A stretch of DNA of 64,000 bases. It comes from Plantago ovata (Eukaryota; Streptophyta; Magnoliopsida; Lamiales; Plantaginaceae). The stretch lies in assembly GCA_028274465.1 (NCBI GenBank), contig CM051456.1, positions 100,283,050-100,347,049 on the forward strand. The letters run 5' to 3'. Positions 1 through 10,773 of the stretch are shown here, piece by piece (the first letter of the stretch is position 1; the number at the start of each line of letters is the position of its first letter). The notes beneath the pieces are model-generated. The model was not told the origin of the DNA and searched no databases. It was given only the letters and a program-made list of their open reading frames with translations. The position numbers and the translations under genes were made by a program.

Positions 1-2
1 AA

Positions 3-1109
3 GCCTTTGCTACGGAATTTGGCACTCAAGAAGTTAGCTACGGGCAAGACGGTAGGAATCCTCGAGGTGGATTTTGGAGAAGAGGATATCGTAACAATCA
101 AGGATATGCACCGGCTAACCAAACTTATGGACCTAACCAAGACCGTAGTAGGCTGAACTATGGTAATGATCACTGCGAAAACCCCGCTCCAAAAGAGCTA
201 CCGAAGTCGAAGACGGCTCTACTGATGGAGAACTTGCAGAAGATGGTTGATCACACACAAAGTTTTCTCAAACGTTATGAGGAAGATTCTGAGAAGACTA
301 GGGCAAGGCTTGATAAGTTGGAAGAGAGCACAAGGCTTGCCCATCAAAAGATGCAAGAGTTGATCGACCGAGGAGCAAGTAAGGAGCAAGGCAAACTGCC
401 TAGCAACACTGAGAAGTCATTGTCTATTAACTTAGTAGGTGATCTACCTGTTGAAATCACCATCAAGAAGGTTGCTAAGTGCGAGAGTTGCAAGAGGGAA
501 CTACCCCCACAGGCCGAAGAAGAAGAAAAGGACCTTGGTACTAACAAGAGTGAAGAGGAGCAAGAGGATCCCGAGCCACTCCCTCAAAGTTTCGATATTA
601 AGGTCGGGATTGGGGAGCTTGAAGATGTCTGAGCCACACTAGACACTGGATCCTACTCAAATGTGCTCCCTTTGAACGTTTTCGAGAAGAGTAACCTTGG
701 AGAACTAACTGTGCATAAGGCTATTGTGCAACTGGCGGATGGATCCCTTGTGAAACCCGAAGGCGTTGTGAAGAATGTATTAGTCAAAATTGGTGAAGCC
801 TCTGTCCACACCGATTTTGTAATTATGCCAGCATCAGCACCAGGAACGGGGGATGTCATACTCTTAGGACGAACATTCTTGACTAAAATACGCTCAGTGA
901 TGGACATCTACCAAAGGACTTGCACTATCGAAGTGGATGGCAAGCAACATGTGTTGCAAGCCATATCTGATCCACCTAATCCACCCTATACTTCTAACAC
1001 TATTGATTACAGTGGTCTTAACGTTTATATTCACTCTTATTCACAGGATCAAAGCACGGGAAGGAGAATCATGAAGGGGAAGTCTAGTACCCTCAGAAGG
1101 AAAAGATAG
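3..1109 (+). pseudogene. gag C-terminus plus aspartic protease, one in-frame stop
   Basis: The frame is open from base 3 to a TAG at 1107-1109 except for a TGA at 630-632. The first part is the Gly/Asn/Tyr-rich segment that follows the gag zinc knuckle in the sister copies, then a helical stretch starting MENLQKMVDHTQ that is likely coiled coil. The protease follows: the active-site motif DTGS lies just after the stop, then IVQLADGS and LLGRTFL typical of retropepsin-like domains. The sister copy at 6685-8844 has an arginine codon where this one has TGA, so the stop probably arose by C to T change. The product ends in a short basic tail, not in a polymerase. Confidence 0.85.
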
Positions 1110-1152
1110 GCGAAGACAGGGGTCGAGTCAGAGACCTTAAACAATGGCACTA

Positions 1153-1170
1153 TCCGGGAGGCAACCCAAG
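1153..1170 (+). other. Hairpin after gag-pro stop (loop AGGCAA)
   Basis: TCCGGG, loop AGGCAA, then CCCAAG. This copy has a decayed right arm; the copies at 6624-6641, 26764-26781 and 35902-35919 have perfect six-pair stems with the same loop. It lies 44 bases after the stop codon. Confidence 0.6.
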
Positions 1171-1387
1171 GTTTTTATCGCTTTCTTTACCGCTTTATTG
1201 CATGCATTCCTACTTGAACAATTTGCTTTTCATATGTGAATTTGTTCGGTTCTGTGTCGTATGTGCTTATGTTGTGTTCGAGTGCGACTTTTCGAGTGAT
1301 TTTTTGAGGAAAACGATTTTTCGGGGACTAAAATTTTTCGGGGACTTAAAATCGCATTTTTATTTTTCAAAAAACGTTCGTCTCCCA

Positions 1388-1510
1388 CCTAAAAGTGGGG
1401 GGCGAATCGCCCCACGTATGGGGCAAATCGCCCCACGACCAGAGCGCGCGCGCGCGCTCTAGGCGTGCGGGGCGGTCCGCCCCAGGTGTGGGGCGAACCG
1501 CCCCACACTT
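1388..1510 (+). repeat. Internal palindrome cluster (GGGGCG-N3-CGCCCC type)
   Basis: Several short palindromes of the form GGGGCGAATCGCCCC and GGGGCGGTCCGCCCC lie in about 120 bases, with an alternating GC run at 1445-1458. The same kind of cluster sits in this element's LTR just upstream of the TATA box (5478-5516) and in the other family A copies. Confidence 0.75.
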
Positions 1511-1736
1511 CCAGAATGCTTAAATCGGGGGTTTCTTCCCCAAACCCCCATTTTCCTCCATTTTCATCCTCCAAACTCTAAAATTTCCTCCATATTCAAA
1601 ATAACTTCAAATCTTCATAACTCTTCCATCTCTCCATCAATTTGTGTGTTCTTTAGCTTCATTCGAAGCCCGTTGCATGCTCTTTCATTCTATCCGAACA
1701 AATTTCTTCCTAGCTCATTCAATTTCCGGATTTGAG

Positions 1737-2274
1737 GTATTATCACATGAACCCTAATTTTTACAATTTGGGGATTTTTTGATTTATGCTTCAATTAGAC
1801 TTGTATGATGTATGGGTTGATGATTCATGTGTTTAGATTCATTATTCATTGTCAATTACATGTTCAATTAGGCTTGGTTTGATGATTTGAGATTTTGCTA
1901 ATTGGATGATATATGTCTTGTTAGGAAATTGTCTCTCTTGCTTTCATTCCTTGTTTAAACATGTGTTTATTGATATGAAATTGATGAATGTATTGGTAGA
2001 ATGCATGATGGTTGAAATTGAGGATTTATGCTAGAAATTGATTTTTATGATATGGATTGAACCTAGTGATTCAAGGCATTTGTTGTTAGCAAGAGCATAA
2101 TGTGATGTGTTATTGTAGTAGGTACATTGATATGTTACGTAATGAATTAGCTAGACTAGGCTTTGGGATTTTGAGGAGTTGGATTGTTGAGAATTTTACT
2201 CGTTTGATCATTCGTTTATTTACATATGCGTAAGTCTATTTTGCATCGTACAAGATACTAATTACTGTTTGTAG
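1737..2274 (+). other. Predicted leader intron upstream of second ORF
   Basis: A GAG|GTATTA donor at 1736/1737 and a TTTGTAG|GAATC acceptor at 2274/2275 bracket 538 bases of T-rich, stop-filled DNA. The ATG of the second ORF follows five bases after the acceptor. The minus-strand copy at 25736-26275 has matching splice sites, nearly the same length (540 bases), and also puts an ATG a few bases downstream. This suggests the second ORF is expressed from a spliced RNA. Confidence 0.55.
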
Positions 2275-2279
2275 GAATC

Positions 2280-3584
2280 ATGGCACCGAGGACAAGGAGA
2301 GTCGGCTCTAGCAAAAAGGGGAAAGGAGTGGCATCAAGCTCCCAACCATCTCATGATTTGTACGAGTTGTCTGCCGCTGCGATAGAGGTGAGACAACGGC
2401 TAGAGGCGGAGATGGACGACGGAGGAAGGCCGATCATCCCTGATAGGAGGATTGACATTCCTGTGTCCGCAGCGAACAAAGCGGGATATAGGACGCTGTC
2501 AAGTTTGGGGTCACAAAGGAATTGGGCATGGTACAGTTCCGACAGGTTCAAAGGCTACGACGAGAGCCTCCTCAGACACTTCTACACTGGGTACACGGAT
2601 CTCGACGAGAAGAATGGGGTATTAGTCCGAGGCCTGATGATACCATGGAACCCAGAGTACATATCTTCCTTCATCCATTTCGGGAACTTGGAATTCACAG
2701 AGAGCGCCCACGCTTACTTGTATTCGAGGACCGCTAGGGGGATAGGGAGAGACATTACCGATGTGATCTGCAACAGGGAGTACAGATATCCTGTAGTTGG
2801 GGCAGCACCTGGACGGATCAATTATAGCGACCTTAGCATCGAAGCTAAGGTGATGATGAAATTTTGCATCTCCGACTTGATCCCAAGGAAGAATGACACA
2901 TGGATTCAGCCCTACTACGCCGAGCTCCTCTACTGCCTCATAGACGGACATCAGATCGACATAGGGCGCATTATGTATGAGGAGTACGAGCGCCAATGGG
3001 AAAAGAAGAGGAAGCCTTTCATCTTCCCAAGCTTCATCACAGCATATTGCAAATATCATGGGGTCGACGATATTGAGGAGGGGGATTGCGAGGTCGCTGC
3101 CCTTTCACCCTCGACCATTGAGGTACAACTCAACAGGTATCAGTTGAGGAACCCCACAGCAGCCGCTGCTGATGTAGGAGGGCAATTCCAGCCGAATGAA
3201 TCCGATCATGAGGATGCTATGGAGGCCGATGTTGGCGAAGCCCCGATTCCAGATATTCCGTTTGTCCATCATGCACCGCATGCACCAGCTGGAGCACCAC
3301 AGGGGTCTGGAGGATTTGACTTCTCCGAATTCCGTACCTACCTCGACAGCCGTTTCGACAAGATTGATGCCAACAACGCGGCCATGCGACAGGACATCGA
3401 CAGGCACATTGTCCAGCACAACCGCGATTGGGAGATATTCGAGGAGCACCGCCGAGAGGATAGGCAGCACATGTGGGAGCAGCAACAGCTGATCCAGCAA
3501 CAGCAGGAAGCTCTACGACAGTCCAATGAGCTCATGAATGACATGTGGAGTGACTTTTATGGGGACTACCATCCCGATGATTAG
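2280..3584 (+). CDS. Second ORF of family A element, Athila ORF-like protein
   Basis: Intact 434-residue frame that starts at the first ATG after the predicted splice acceptor. The N-terminus is basic (MAPRTRRVGSSKKGKG). Residues about 60-260 form a globular region with many aromatic residues (RNWAWYSSDRFKGYD, FIHFGNLEF) that resembles the ATHILA ORF or putative plant transposon protein class. About 290-330 is acidic and Pro-rich. About 340-425 is a Gln-rich helical tail, likely coiled coil. No signal peptide or transmembrane segment is evident, so calling it an envelope protein is not supported. Position and likely expression by splicing match the env-like ORF of Athila elements. The corresponding place in the copy at 22057-29356 holds a largely different ORF. 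Confidence 0.7.
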   Translation: MAPRTRRVGSSKKGKGVASSSQPSHDLYELSAAAIEVRQRLEAEMDDGGRPIIPDRRIDIPVSAANKAGYRTLSSLGSQRNWAWYSSDRFKGYDESLLRHFYTGYTDLDEKNGVLVRGLMIPWNPEYISSFIHFGNLEFTESAHAYLYSRTARGIGRDITDVICNREYRYPVVGAAPGRINYSDLSIEAKVMMKFCISDLIPRKNDTWIQPYYAELLYCLIDGHQIDIGRIMYEEYERQWEKKRKPFIFPSFITAYCKYHGVDDIEEGDCEVAALSPSTIEVQLNRYQLRNPTAAAADVGGQFQPNESDHEDAMEADVGEAPIPDIPFVHHAPHAPAGAPQGSGGFDFSEFRTYLDSRFDKIDANNAAMRQDIDRHIVQHNRDWEIFEEHRREDRQHMWEQQQLIQQQQEALRQSNELMNDMWSDFYGDYHPDD

Positions 3585-5121
3585 TCCTTCCACTTGTCCA
3601 CTCTCAGCCGACCGAGGCCAAACCCTTCGGTAACATCTAGTATCACTTCTTATTACTCATTCTCTTTTGCTAGGGGGCTAGCTTAAGAATCGTAAGGGGG
3701 ATGGGATGTGAACCATGATGTTAAGTTTTGTTTGGTTTTGTGTCGATTAGTATCTTGTTCTTTATTTGCATTTGCACGTTTACTGCTTTCTTAGATTTTT
3801 TAGGTTGCATTCATCCTAGGATAGTCTTGCATGTTTTATATGGAGTATATTGCCGAATTTTTTGAACTTTTTTATTGGGTAGATCAGCTAGCTATGCCAT
3901 TAATCGTATGCTTCATCTCTATGAATTTGTTTGAGGTTTTTATCGCTTGGCTTGTCACATTTATGTATTGCACTTAGTTGAGCTAGGTAGTCTCAACATC
4001 ACTTAGTGGTGTTTTCTCTACTGCGGTTCACGAAGGCCTTTATAATAGGATGATGCATGTTAGGGTCTTATGGTTGTTTTCCCGAGTAATTATGTACCTA
4101 AGAGGCAACAAGTCTTCACCATGCTTTGAGATTGCTAAATGCCTAGGAAGGAGGTAGTGTGAGGTTGTGTGATCCTTTGTTTATAACCTATCCTTCCGAA
4201 TAGGTTTGGGGAGGGGGTTACACCATCATAGACTTGTTTCTGTTTTTCATTCTTCGTTTCGTGAGTTTATTTTCCTTTTTCCGTATTTTGTACTCCAACC
4301 TATTCTTTCGAATAGGTTTGGGGAAGTCGTGTGAGTCTTTTTGTTTCTCTCTTTGTTATGCTACTGCTGGCTAGAAAAAATCGAAAAAAAAGAAAGAAAA
4401 ATTCCAGAAAAAAAAAAAAAGAAAAAGAAAATGAAAAAAGAATCTGGAAAGGACAAAAAGAAAAAAAGAAGAAGACCCCAAAAAAAAAAAGCAAAGAAGG
4501 GTCCAAAAAAGAAAAGCCAAATAGCAGTTTAGCAAAGTTTTGAGTCTTTTCCATTTTTCGTATTGTTCGTAATCGTGTTTTTCTATTTTTTATCTTTTTT
4601 GTCTTGAGTGTCATCTGTTCTAGACCACCCTCGTCCTGCCACTCAGAAAGTGGTGAATAACTTAAGACTTTACTTGAGAGATGGTTAGAATAGGGGAGTG
4701 TTATCTTTTATAAGGTACCCTCCTTCGTTTGAGGAGAGCCAGTACTGGTTCGACCTCTTTTGAGGGAAAGTCTTAACATGGTGGAACAGCAGTAAGTCCT
4801 CAGTTTCATAGGCACGGGGCAACCATTCGTATCTTAGCATGCATCATTACGTCGTCACTGACTAGGTCCAGGTAGAGAATGTTACGAGAGACTATCTTGT
4901 CTTGACATAAGTGCTTATGTGGATGTGTATAAGTCAATCGAGGTATTCTTCAACCTACATTCATGCTTTGATTTATATGGTTTTTGTTCATATGTTATTT
5001 GATAGATTCGGTAGATTAGTTCATTTCATTTGGCATGAAACTCCATTTTGAGTCTTGCATGTTTTTTGTATTAGAGTCTAGCTTAGTTGCTTGAGGACAA
5101 GCAAAGGTTCGGTTTGGGGAG
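3585..5121 (+). other. Family A 3' untranslated region with hairpin-polypurine modules and purine tract
   Basis: No coding capacity. Hairpins with arms CCTAT..ATAGG occur at 4187-4204 and 4299-4316, each followed at once by TTTGGGGAG-like purines. An A/G-only tract covers about 4373-4510. The terminal module is hairpin GCTTG-AGGA-CAAGC at 5089-5102 and polypurine tract GGTTTGGGGAG at 5111-5121, two bases before the LTR. Blocks such as CTACTGCGGTTCACGA and the text around 4840-4890 also occur in family B, so this region is conserved between families. Confidence 0.7.
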
Positions 5122-5123
5122 TT

Positions 5124-6396
5124 TGATGAATGTGTATTTTACACTTTCATTCAAGTCTTTTTCACCTATTTTAGCTATCCTCTATGTTAATTTAGCTATA
5201 TTTTAGTACATTTTATTAGAATAGTGTCACGTTTCCCTTTAGATTTTATTTTACAGGTTTTGGTTGAAATTTGAAGATTTCGGGGCAATTATATTGAAGT
5301 CTACAAGGAATTGGTGTTCTAGAAGCCTATTTGGAGTATCTGAAGGTTTCCAGATAGGATTTGGAGTCTAGGGGTTGAATCTGGAGGTTAGAAGGCTACT
5401 AGAAGTCATAAACCGAGCCCGAAAAGGTGAAGAAATCCAAATCCGCGTCGAAAAACGCGGAAATTCCGCGAAATACTGGGGGGCGAACCGCCCCAGCCAG
5501 AGGCGAACCGCCCCAGAGTAAATTCGGGGCCTATATATAGAGCTCAAGTTTTTCTCCGAAAATCATATCTTTCCAAGCCTACTTTCTCACCTCTCTCTAT
5601 AGTTTTAGGTAGGAACTTCCCGGGGCCTGTCCTGGGAGTTCCATAGCTTAGGGGATACTTTTTCATAGCAGATTGGAGCGTGTAGGATCGCAATCATCCG
5701 GAGATTGACAACCTTCGGTAACTTTGTATCTTACAGTTTTTATCTACTTATTTTATTCTTCTTTCAATATGTTTTCTTCTATGATTGCTATTGATTGCAT
5801 GCCTATTATGAGTAGCTAAACTTATCATTGGTGGTAGTATGTGAATTCTTAGCGAGGGAAGATAATCATGCTAATGGCTATATCGCGCATTATACTCCGT
5901 GTCATTGCTTTATTTCGTTGATCAGTTGCAACCAAAATTCTCGTATGTTGTATTGATTATTATGCACGCATGGACACTAGTCGACCATCAGACCAATTAT
6001 CTTCGTAGTGTTGAATAATAACGGAACACATTAGGACAATCGTTGTTGACTAGTCAGACCAAATTATCTTCGTAGTGCTTAATACTTGCAACAGGACACA
6101 AGATTGATTCAAAGATCTCTATGCAAGACCGAGGAATTTATGCATGATTATCGACCCATTATGTTAAGAAGGACCATACTATCACCAATCTCCATTATCT
6201 GCTTGAAACCCCCTATTGCTTTCTATCTACTGTTTTATATTCTTAATTAGATTTGATAAAGCTAGTATAGTCCTGAGAGAACGACACTCGAGTCATTCTA
6301 CTACTACACTACGGTTTTCGTTGTAGTTGTGGATTGCCTTTGGCTAATTACAAATATTATTTGCTGAATCGAGACCTGACAAATCTCCGTTCATCA
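5124..6396 (+). repeat. 3' LTR of family A element 1
   Basis: Starts TGATGAA directly after the polypurine tract and ends TTCATCA, giving seven-base terminal inverted repeats. Palindromes at 5478-5516 lie just upstream of a TATA box, CTATATATAG, at 5531-5540, the likely U3 promoter. The LTR is 1273 bases; the 22057-23369 copy is 1313. Confidence 0.85.
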
Positions 6397-6400
6397 GCTC

Positions 6401-6445
6401 TGTGGGGCGATTCGCCCCCCTCCTCCAGAGGTGGGGAGACGAAAT
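6401..6445 (-). repeat. Truncated palindrome cluster of family A element 2
   Basis: Contains GGGGCGATTCGCCCCCC and neighbouring CCTCC blocks that match the inverse of 1381-1410. The element breaks inside this cluster. Confidence 0.6.
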
Positions 6446-6623
6446 TTTTCAATAAAAGATCGGTTTTAATCCTTGAAAACCATTCTCCTCATAAAAAACA
6501 CTCGTAAAAGTTCACTCAAACATAGGCATAAGCACAAAACGACACAAAAACGAACAAACTCACATAAAGAAAAGAAAATTGTTCAATGTATGAATGCATG
6601 CAATGCAATAAAGCGATAAAAAC

Positions 6624-6641
6624 TCCGGGTTGCCTCCCGGA
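6624..6641 (-). other. Post-gag-pro hairpin, perfect stem
   Basis: On the minus strand TCCGGG, loop AGGCAA, CCCGGA: six perfect pairs, 43 bases after the gag-pro stop. Confidence 0.7.
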
Positions 6642-6684
6642 TAGCGCCATTATTTATAGTCTTTGACTCGACTTCTTCTTGCTC

Positions 6685-8844
6685 CTAGCTCTTCTTCTTG
6701 AGGGTACTAGACTTCCCCTTCATCGATCTCTTCCTCATGCCACGAACCTGTGAATGAGAATGAACATAGACAGCAAGACCAAAGTAGTTAACGGTGTGAG
6801 AAGCATTGAAGTGAATACTTGGATCATATATGGCTCGCAACACATGTCGCTTGCCATCCACCTCAATGGTGCAAGTTCTTCGGTAGATGTCTATCACGGA
6901 GCGTAGTTTAGTCAAGAACGTTCGCCCCAAGAGAACAACATCCCCCATCCCAGGTGTAGACGCCGGCATAACTACAAAGTTGGTGTATACAGAAGCTTCA
7001 CCAATCTTAACCAATACGTTCTTCACAAAGCCTTCGGGTCTCACAAAGGATCCATCCGCCAATTGCACAATAGCCTTATGCTCAGATAGTTTTCCAAGGC
7101 TACTCTTCTCAAACACATTCATTGGGAGCACATTAGAGTAAGATCCCGTATCTAGTGTAGCACGAACATCTTCAAGTTCACGAATCCCGACCTTAACATC
7201 GAAACTCTGAGGGATTGGCTCGGGATCCTCTTGCTCCTCATCACTCTCATCAGAACCAAGGTCCTTCTCTTCTTCCTTGGCTAGTGGGGGTTCCTCATCC
7301 TTGCAACGCTCACACTTAGCAACCTTCTTAATGGTGATTTTAACAGGAAGATCACCCACCAAGGTAATGGACATCGATTTCTCAGTGTTGCTAGGCAACT
7401 TCCCTTGCTCCCTACTTGCTCCATGGTCAATCAACTCTTGCATCTTTTGATGGGCAAGCCTAGTGCTCTCTTCCAAACGATCAAGCCTCGCCCTAGTCTT
7501 CTCAGAATCTTCTTCATAACGGTTAAGAAAACTTTGGGTGTGATCAACCATTTTTTGCAAGTTTTCCATGAGTAGAGTTGTCTTCGACTTCGGTTGCTCT
7601 TTGGGAGCGGGATTTTCGCAGTGATCATTACCATAGCTAAGCCTACTACGGTCTTGGTTAGGACCATAAGTTTGGCTAGCCGGTGCGTATCCTTGATTGT
7701 TCCGGAATCCTCTTCTCCAAAATCCACCTCGAGGATTCCTACCATCTTGTCCGTAGCTAGCTTCTTGAGTACCAAATTCTGTAGAAAAGACCTCCTCTTC
7801 GCCTCCTTGAACCCAGTTGCCATCATCATATGCAAGCTCCGATCTACACATATGAGCTCCATGCCCATAGTTCTTGCATATTCGGAAAACTTCGTTTGAC
7901 ATAGCTGTTCTTGCGGAGTTCTTGAGGACTTGTTTCAACTCATTGGTAAAGCACTCGAATCGATCCCCATTCCCCCCATACATAGGGACCTCCTGAGTAG
8001 GTGGAGCTTCAGGTCCACGTCTCCTAACCATTGCTCTTGGATCCTTGAATTACGAACCCTTAGCAAGCCTTTCGAAAACTGCCCAGACGGCTTCCGCGGT
8101 TTCCTCCCAAATATTGCCACGACATTGGAAATCCACCACTTGTTGGTTCTCAAAGGTCAGTCCATTGTAGAAGTGTTGGACAAGATCCGAAAGCTCAAAA
8201 CCATAGTGAGGGCAGTTGTTCATGAGGTCTTGGAACCTCTCAAACGCAGTGTAGATGGTCTCATCATAGTCTTGTTTGAACCCAGTGATTTTAGCCTTAA
8301 GCGCGGTAGTCAAGGTGTGAGGGAAGTATTTCTCCATGAATGCTGAAAAAACCTTCTCCCAAGTGTCCTGCGAACCCGCCGGTAGAGAACTCAACCATGA
8401 CATGGCCCTGTCGCCAAGCCCCATAGCAAAAACCTTCATTCTCAACTCATCCGTTGTTATTTCAGCTCCTTGTCGTGGGAGTTGGTTCACAAAATCATTG
8501 ATATCGTGCAAGTACCCCATCACATCTTCCCTTGCTAAGCCATAGAACCTCGGAAGTTGTTGGAACGCGTGGTTTTTTATTTCCAGATCTCAAGTTGCAG
8601 ACGAAAGAACAATCGCCGGTCCCCTCATACGATCCTTGGTGGGTTGTATCCATGCTTTCAGTGGTCTAGCTTCTGCCATTAAGACGATTTCCTTAAAAAG
8701 ACTGTGTAGAGATTCAGAGAAATCGGTATCCTCTATTTCCTCTAGTTCACGTCGTCGAAGTAGTCGCCTTCTTTGGTGGTAGACTCTGTCGATTTCAACA
8801 GTTGGTTCAGCAAGCGGTGTTCCCCTAGATCGTGTACTTCGCAT
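6685..8844 (-). pseudogene. gag-pro polyprotein, two in-frame stops
   Basis: One continuous 720-codon frame from the ATG at 8844, broken by TGA at 8589-8587 and TAA at 8049-8047. Order: N-terminal region (RSRGTPLAEP), the gag core (DDINDFVNQLPRQGAE, FMEKYFPHTLTT, AFERFQDL) typical of the retrotransposon gag family, a zinc knuckle whose first Cys is replaced by Phe (FRICKNYGHGAHMC), a Gly/Asn/Tyr linker, a helical segment, an acidic stretch, and a protease with intact DTGS. It ends in a basic tail with no polymerase. The 8589 stop is CGA in the 26826-28967 copy. Confidence 0.9.
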
Positions 8845-8967
8845 ACACTATCTGTAACAAGCTAAGAAAGGAGTATCAGAGAGATCAAATAGAAAAAATA
8901 AAACTACTAAAACTAGGAATTGAATGCTGAAAATATATAAAAGCTAAACAGAAAAAAGGAGTATAGT

Positions 8968-8984
8968 CCCCGGCAACGGCGCCA
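8968..8984 (-). other. Primer binding site, tRNA-Asp type
   Basis: On the minus strand TGGCGCCGTTGCCGGGG, three bases after the 5' LTR end. It is the complement of a tRNA 3' end ending GGCGCCA. Athila-type elements are known for this primer-site form. Confidence 0.75.
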
Positions 8985-8987
8985 ATT

Positions 8988-10188
8988 TGATGAACTGGAA
9001 TTCGTCAGATTCAATTAATCAAATAAATTTGTTTTTAGCCAAAGGCAATTCACAACTACAACGAAAACCGTAGTGTAGCAGTAAAATAACCTCGAGTGTC
9101 GATCTCTAAGGACTATAACTAGCTTTATCTAATTTAACTTAAACTATAAAATCAACAAACGACTTAGCACAGATTTTTCTTATCAAGATAATGGAAGTTA
9201 GTGATAGTATGATCATTCAAAGCATAGCAGGTTAATAATCATGCATGAAGTATCCGATCGTTTTGCATAGAGATCTAAGATCATGAATTGTTCAATGTGT
9301 TCCGTTCAATTCAACACTACGAAGATAGAGGGCTTAGATAGATCAAAGAAATAAAGCAATAACTCAAAGTCTGATTCGCATTACCACCACCATGCATGAT
9401 TAAGAACCCTTCGCTAAGAAATCACATACTATCACCAACGATAGATTTAGCTACTCATAGATGTCATGCAATCAACAGAAATCATAGCAGGATTGAATGA
9501 AAATATGTTGAAAGATATATAAATATAAATAGAAAAATCGTGAGATACAATGTTACCGAAGGTTGTCAATCTCCGAAGAATCGCGATCTCACAAGCTCCA
9601 AATTGATAAGAAAAATTGTCTCCTATGCTAAGAATTCCCAGAACAGGCTCTGGAGAATTCCTACCTAAAACTAATGAGAAAGGTATGAAAAAAGGTCTGA
9701 GAAAGTATGAAAAAACGTAGAGAAACAACAACTATATATAGGAGTTCGGAACGTGTGGGGCGAGTCGCCCCACACACCGGGCGAACCGCCTGGTGTGGGG
9801 CGAACCGCCGCACATCACGGGCGAATCGCCCGGGAGTTCCAGTCGGCGAGAGACACGTTTTTTACGCGTTTTTGGATTTCTTTTCCTTTTCGGACTCGGT
9901 TTTTGCCTTCTAGTGACCTTTAAGCCTTCAAACTCGACCCCTAGACTTCAAATCCCATCCGGAATCTTCTAGATACTCCACAAATGTCCTCGGAACACCG
10001 ATTCTTCGTTCTCTTTAATATAATTGCCCGGAAAATCACGTTTTTCACCTAAAACCTGTAAAATGCAAACTAAACGGAAACGTGACACTATTCTAATAAA
10101 ATGCACTATAATATAGCTAAATTCACATAGAGGATAGCAAAATAGGTGAAAAAAGACTCGAATGAAGGTGTAAAATACACGTTCATCA
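8988..10188 (-). repeat. 5' LTR of family A element 2
   Basis: Bounded by TGATGAA and TTCATCA. Minus-strand reading shows a palindrome cluster (about 9755-9836) just upstream of the TATA motif CTATATATAG, whose complement lies near 9730-9740. Confidence 0.8.
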
Positions 10189-10773
10189 ATCTCTAAGGAC
10201 TATAACTAGCTTTATCAAATTTAACTTAAACTATAAATCAGAAATCAAGCAAAGCACAGATTTTTCTTATCAATATGATGGAAGTCAGTGATAGTATGGT
10301 CATTCAAAGCAACGGGTAATAATCGTGCATGAAGTACTTGAAGTTTGTATAGAGATCTATGATCATTAATTGTCCTATGTGTTCCTTTCGATTCAACACT
10401 ACGAAGATAGATGGCTTAGATAGATCAAAGAAATAAAACAATAAATCAAGTCTTAAACGCGCGAAGCCACTCATGCATAATCAAGAACCCTAGCTAAGAA
10501 ATCACATACTATCACCAACGATAGATTTAGATACTCATATCGCAATCAACAAGAATCAAAGCAAGATCGAATGAAAACATGTTAAAAGAAATAAATAAAA
10601 GTAGAAAAATTGTGAGATACAAGTTACCAACGAAGGTTGTCAATCTCCGATGAATTGCTAACTCACAAGCAAGAATCGAAGATCAAAGATGTCCAATCTC
10701 TACGCTAAAACTTCCAAATCAATAAGAAAAAAAGTCTTCTAAGCTAATAATTCCCAGAACAGGCTCTGGAGAA
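10189..10773 (-). repeat. Fragment of another family A LTR
   Basis: Begins directly after the LTR end at 10188 with text that matches the interior of the LTR from about 9103 on, and stops at 10773 in the GGCTCTGGAGAATT block where copia sequence begins. It looks like an older LTR that element 2 or a relative inserted into. Confidence 0.7.

Larger units (their letters stand above)
1..6396 (+). mobile_element. Family A element 1: pol-less Athila-like Ty3/gypsy LTR retrotransposon, 5' part outside window
   Basis: Order seen: end of gag, protease, stop and hairpin, palindrome cluster, leader intron, second ORF, structured 3' region with purine tract, polypurine tract, 3' LTR. The gag-pro frame ends in a basic tail and is followed directly by non-coding DNA; no RT, RNase H or integrase motif occurs in the 1.2 kb before the second ORF or after it. 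Gag and protease style, the primer site in sister copies and a second ORF in the env position fit the Athila group. Classification rests on family resemblance, not on a search. Confidence 0.8.
6397..10188 (-). mobile_element. Family A element 2, truncated, minus strand
   Basis: Read on the minus strand: 5' LTR (10188-8988), primer site, gag-pro (8844-6685), post-stop hairpin, then the start of the palindrome cluster, where the element ends abruptly against the LTR end of element 1 at 6396/6397. The second ORF, 3' region and 3' LTR are missing. The two elements face each other. Confidence 0.8.

Noticed and set aside
2280-3584. True envelope glycoprotein
   Set aside because: No signal peptide, transmembrane segment or Cys pattern is visible; only position suggests an env-like role.
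4300-4614. Lys-rich and Phe-rich frames over the purine tracts (also 23952-24169, 31192-31751, 36839-37355)
   Set aside because: They are translations of A/G or T/C runs on both strands in retrotransposon 3' regions; low complexity, no start context or domain.
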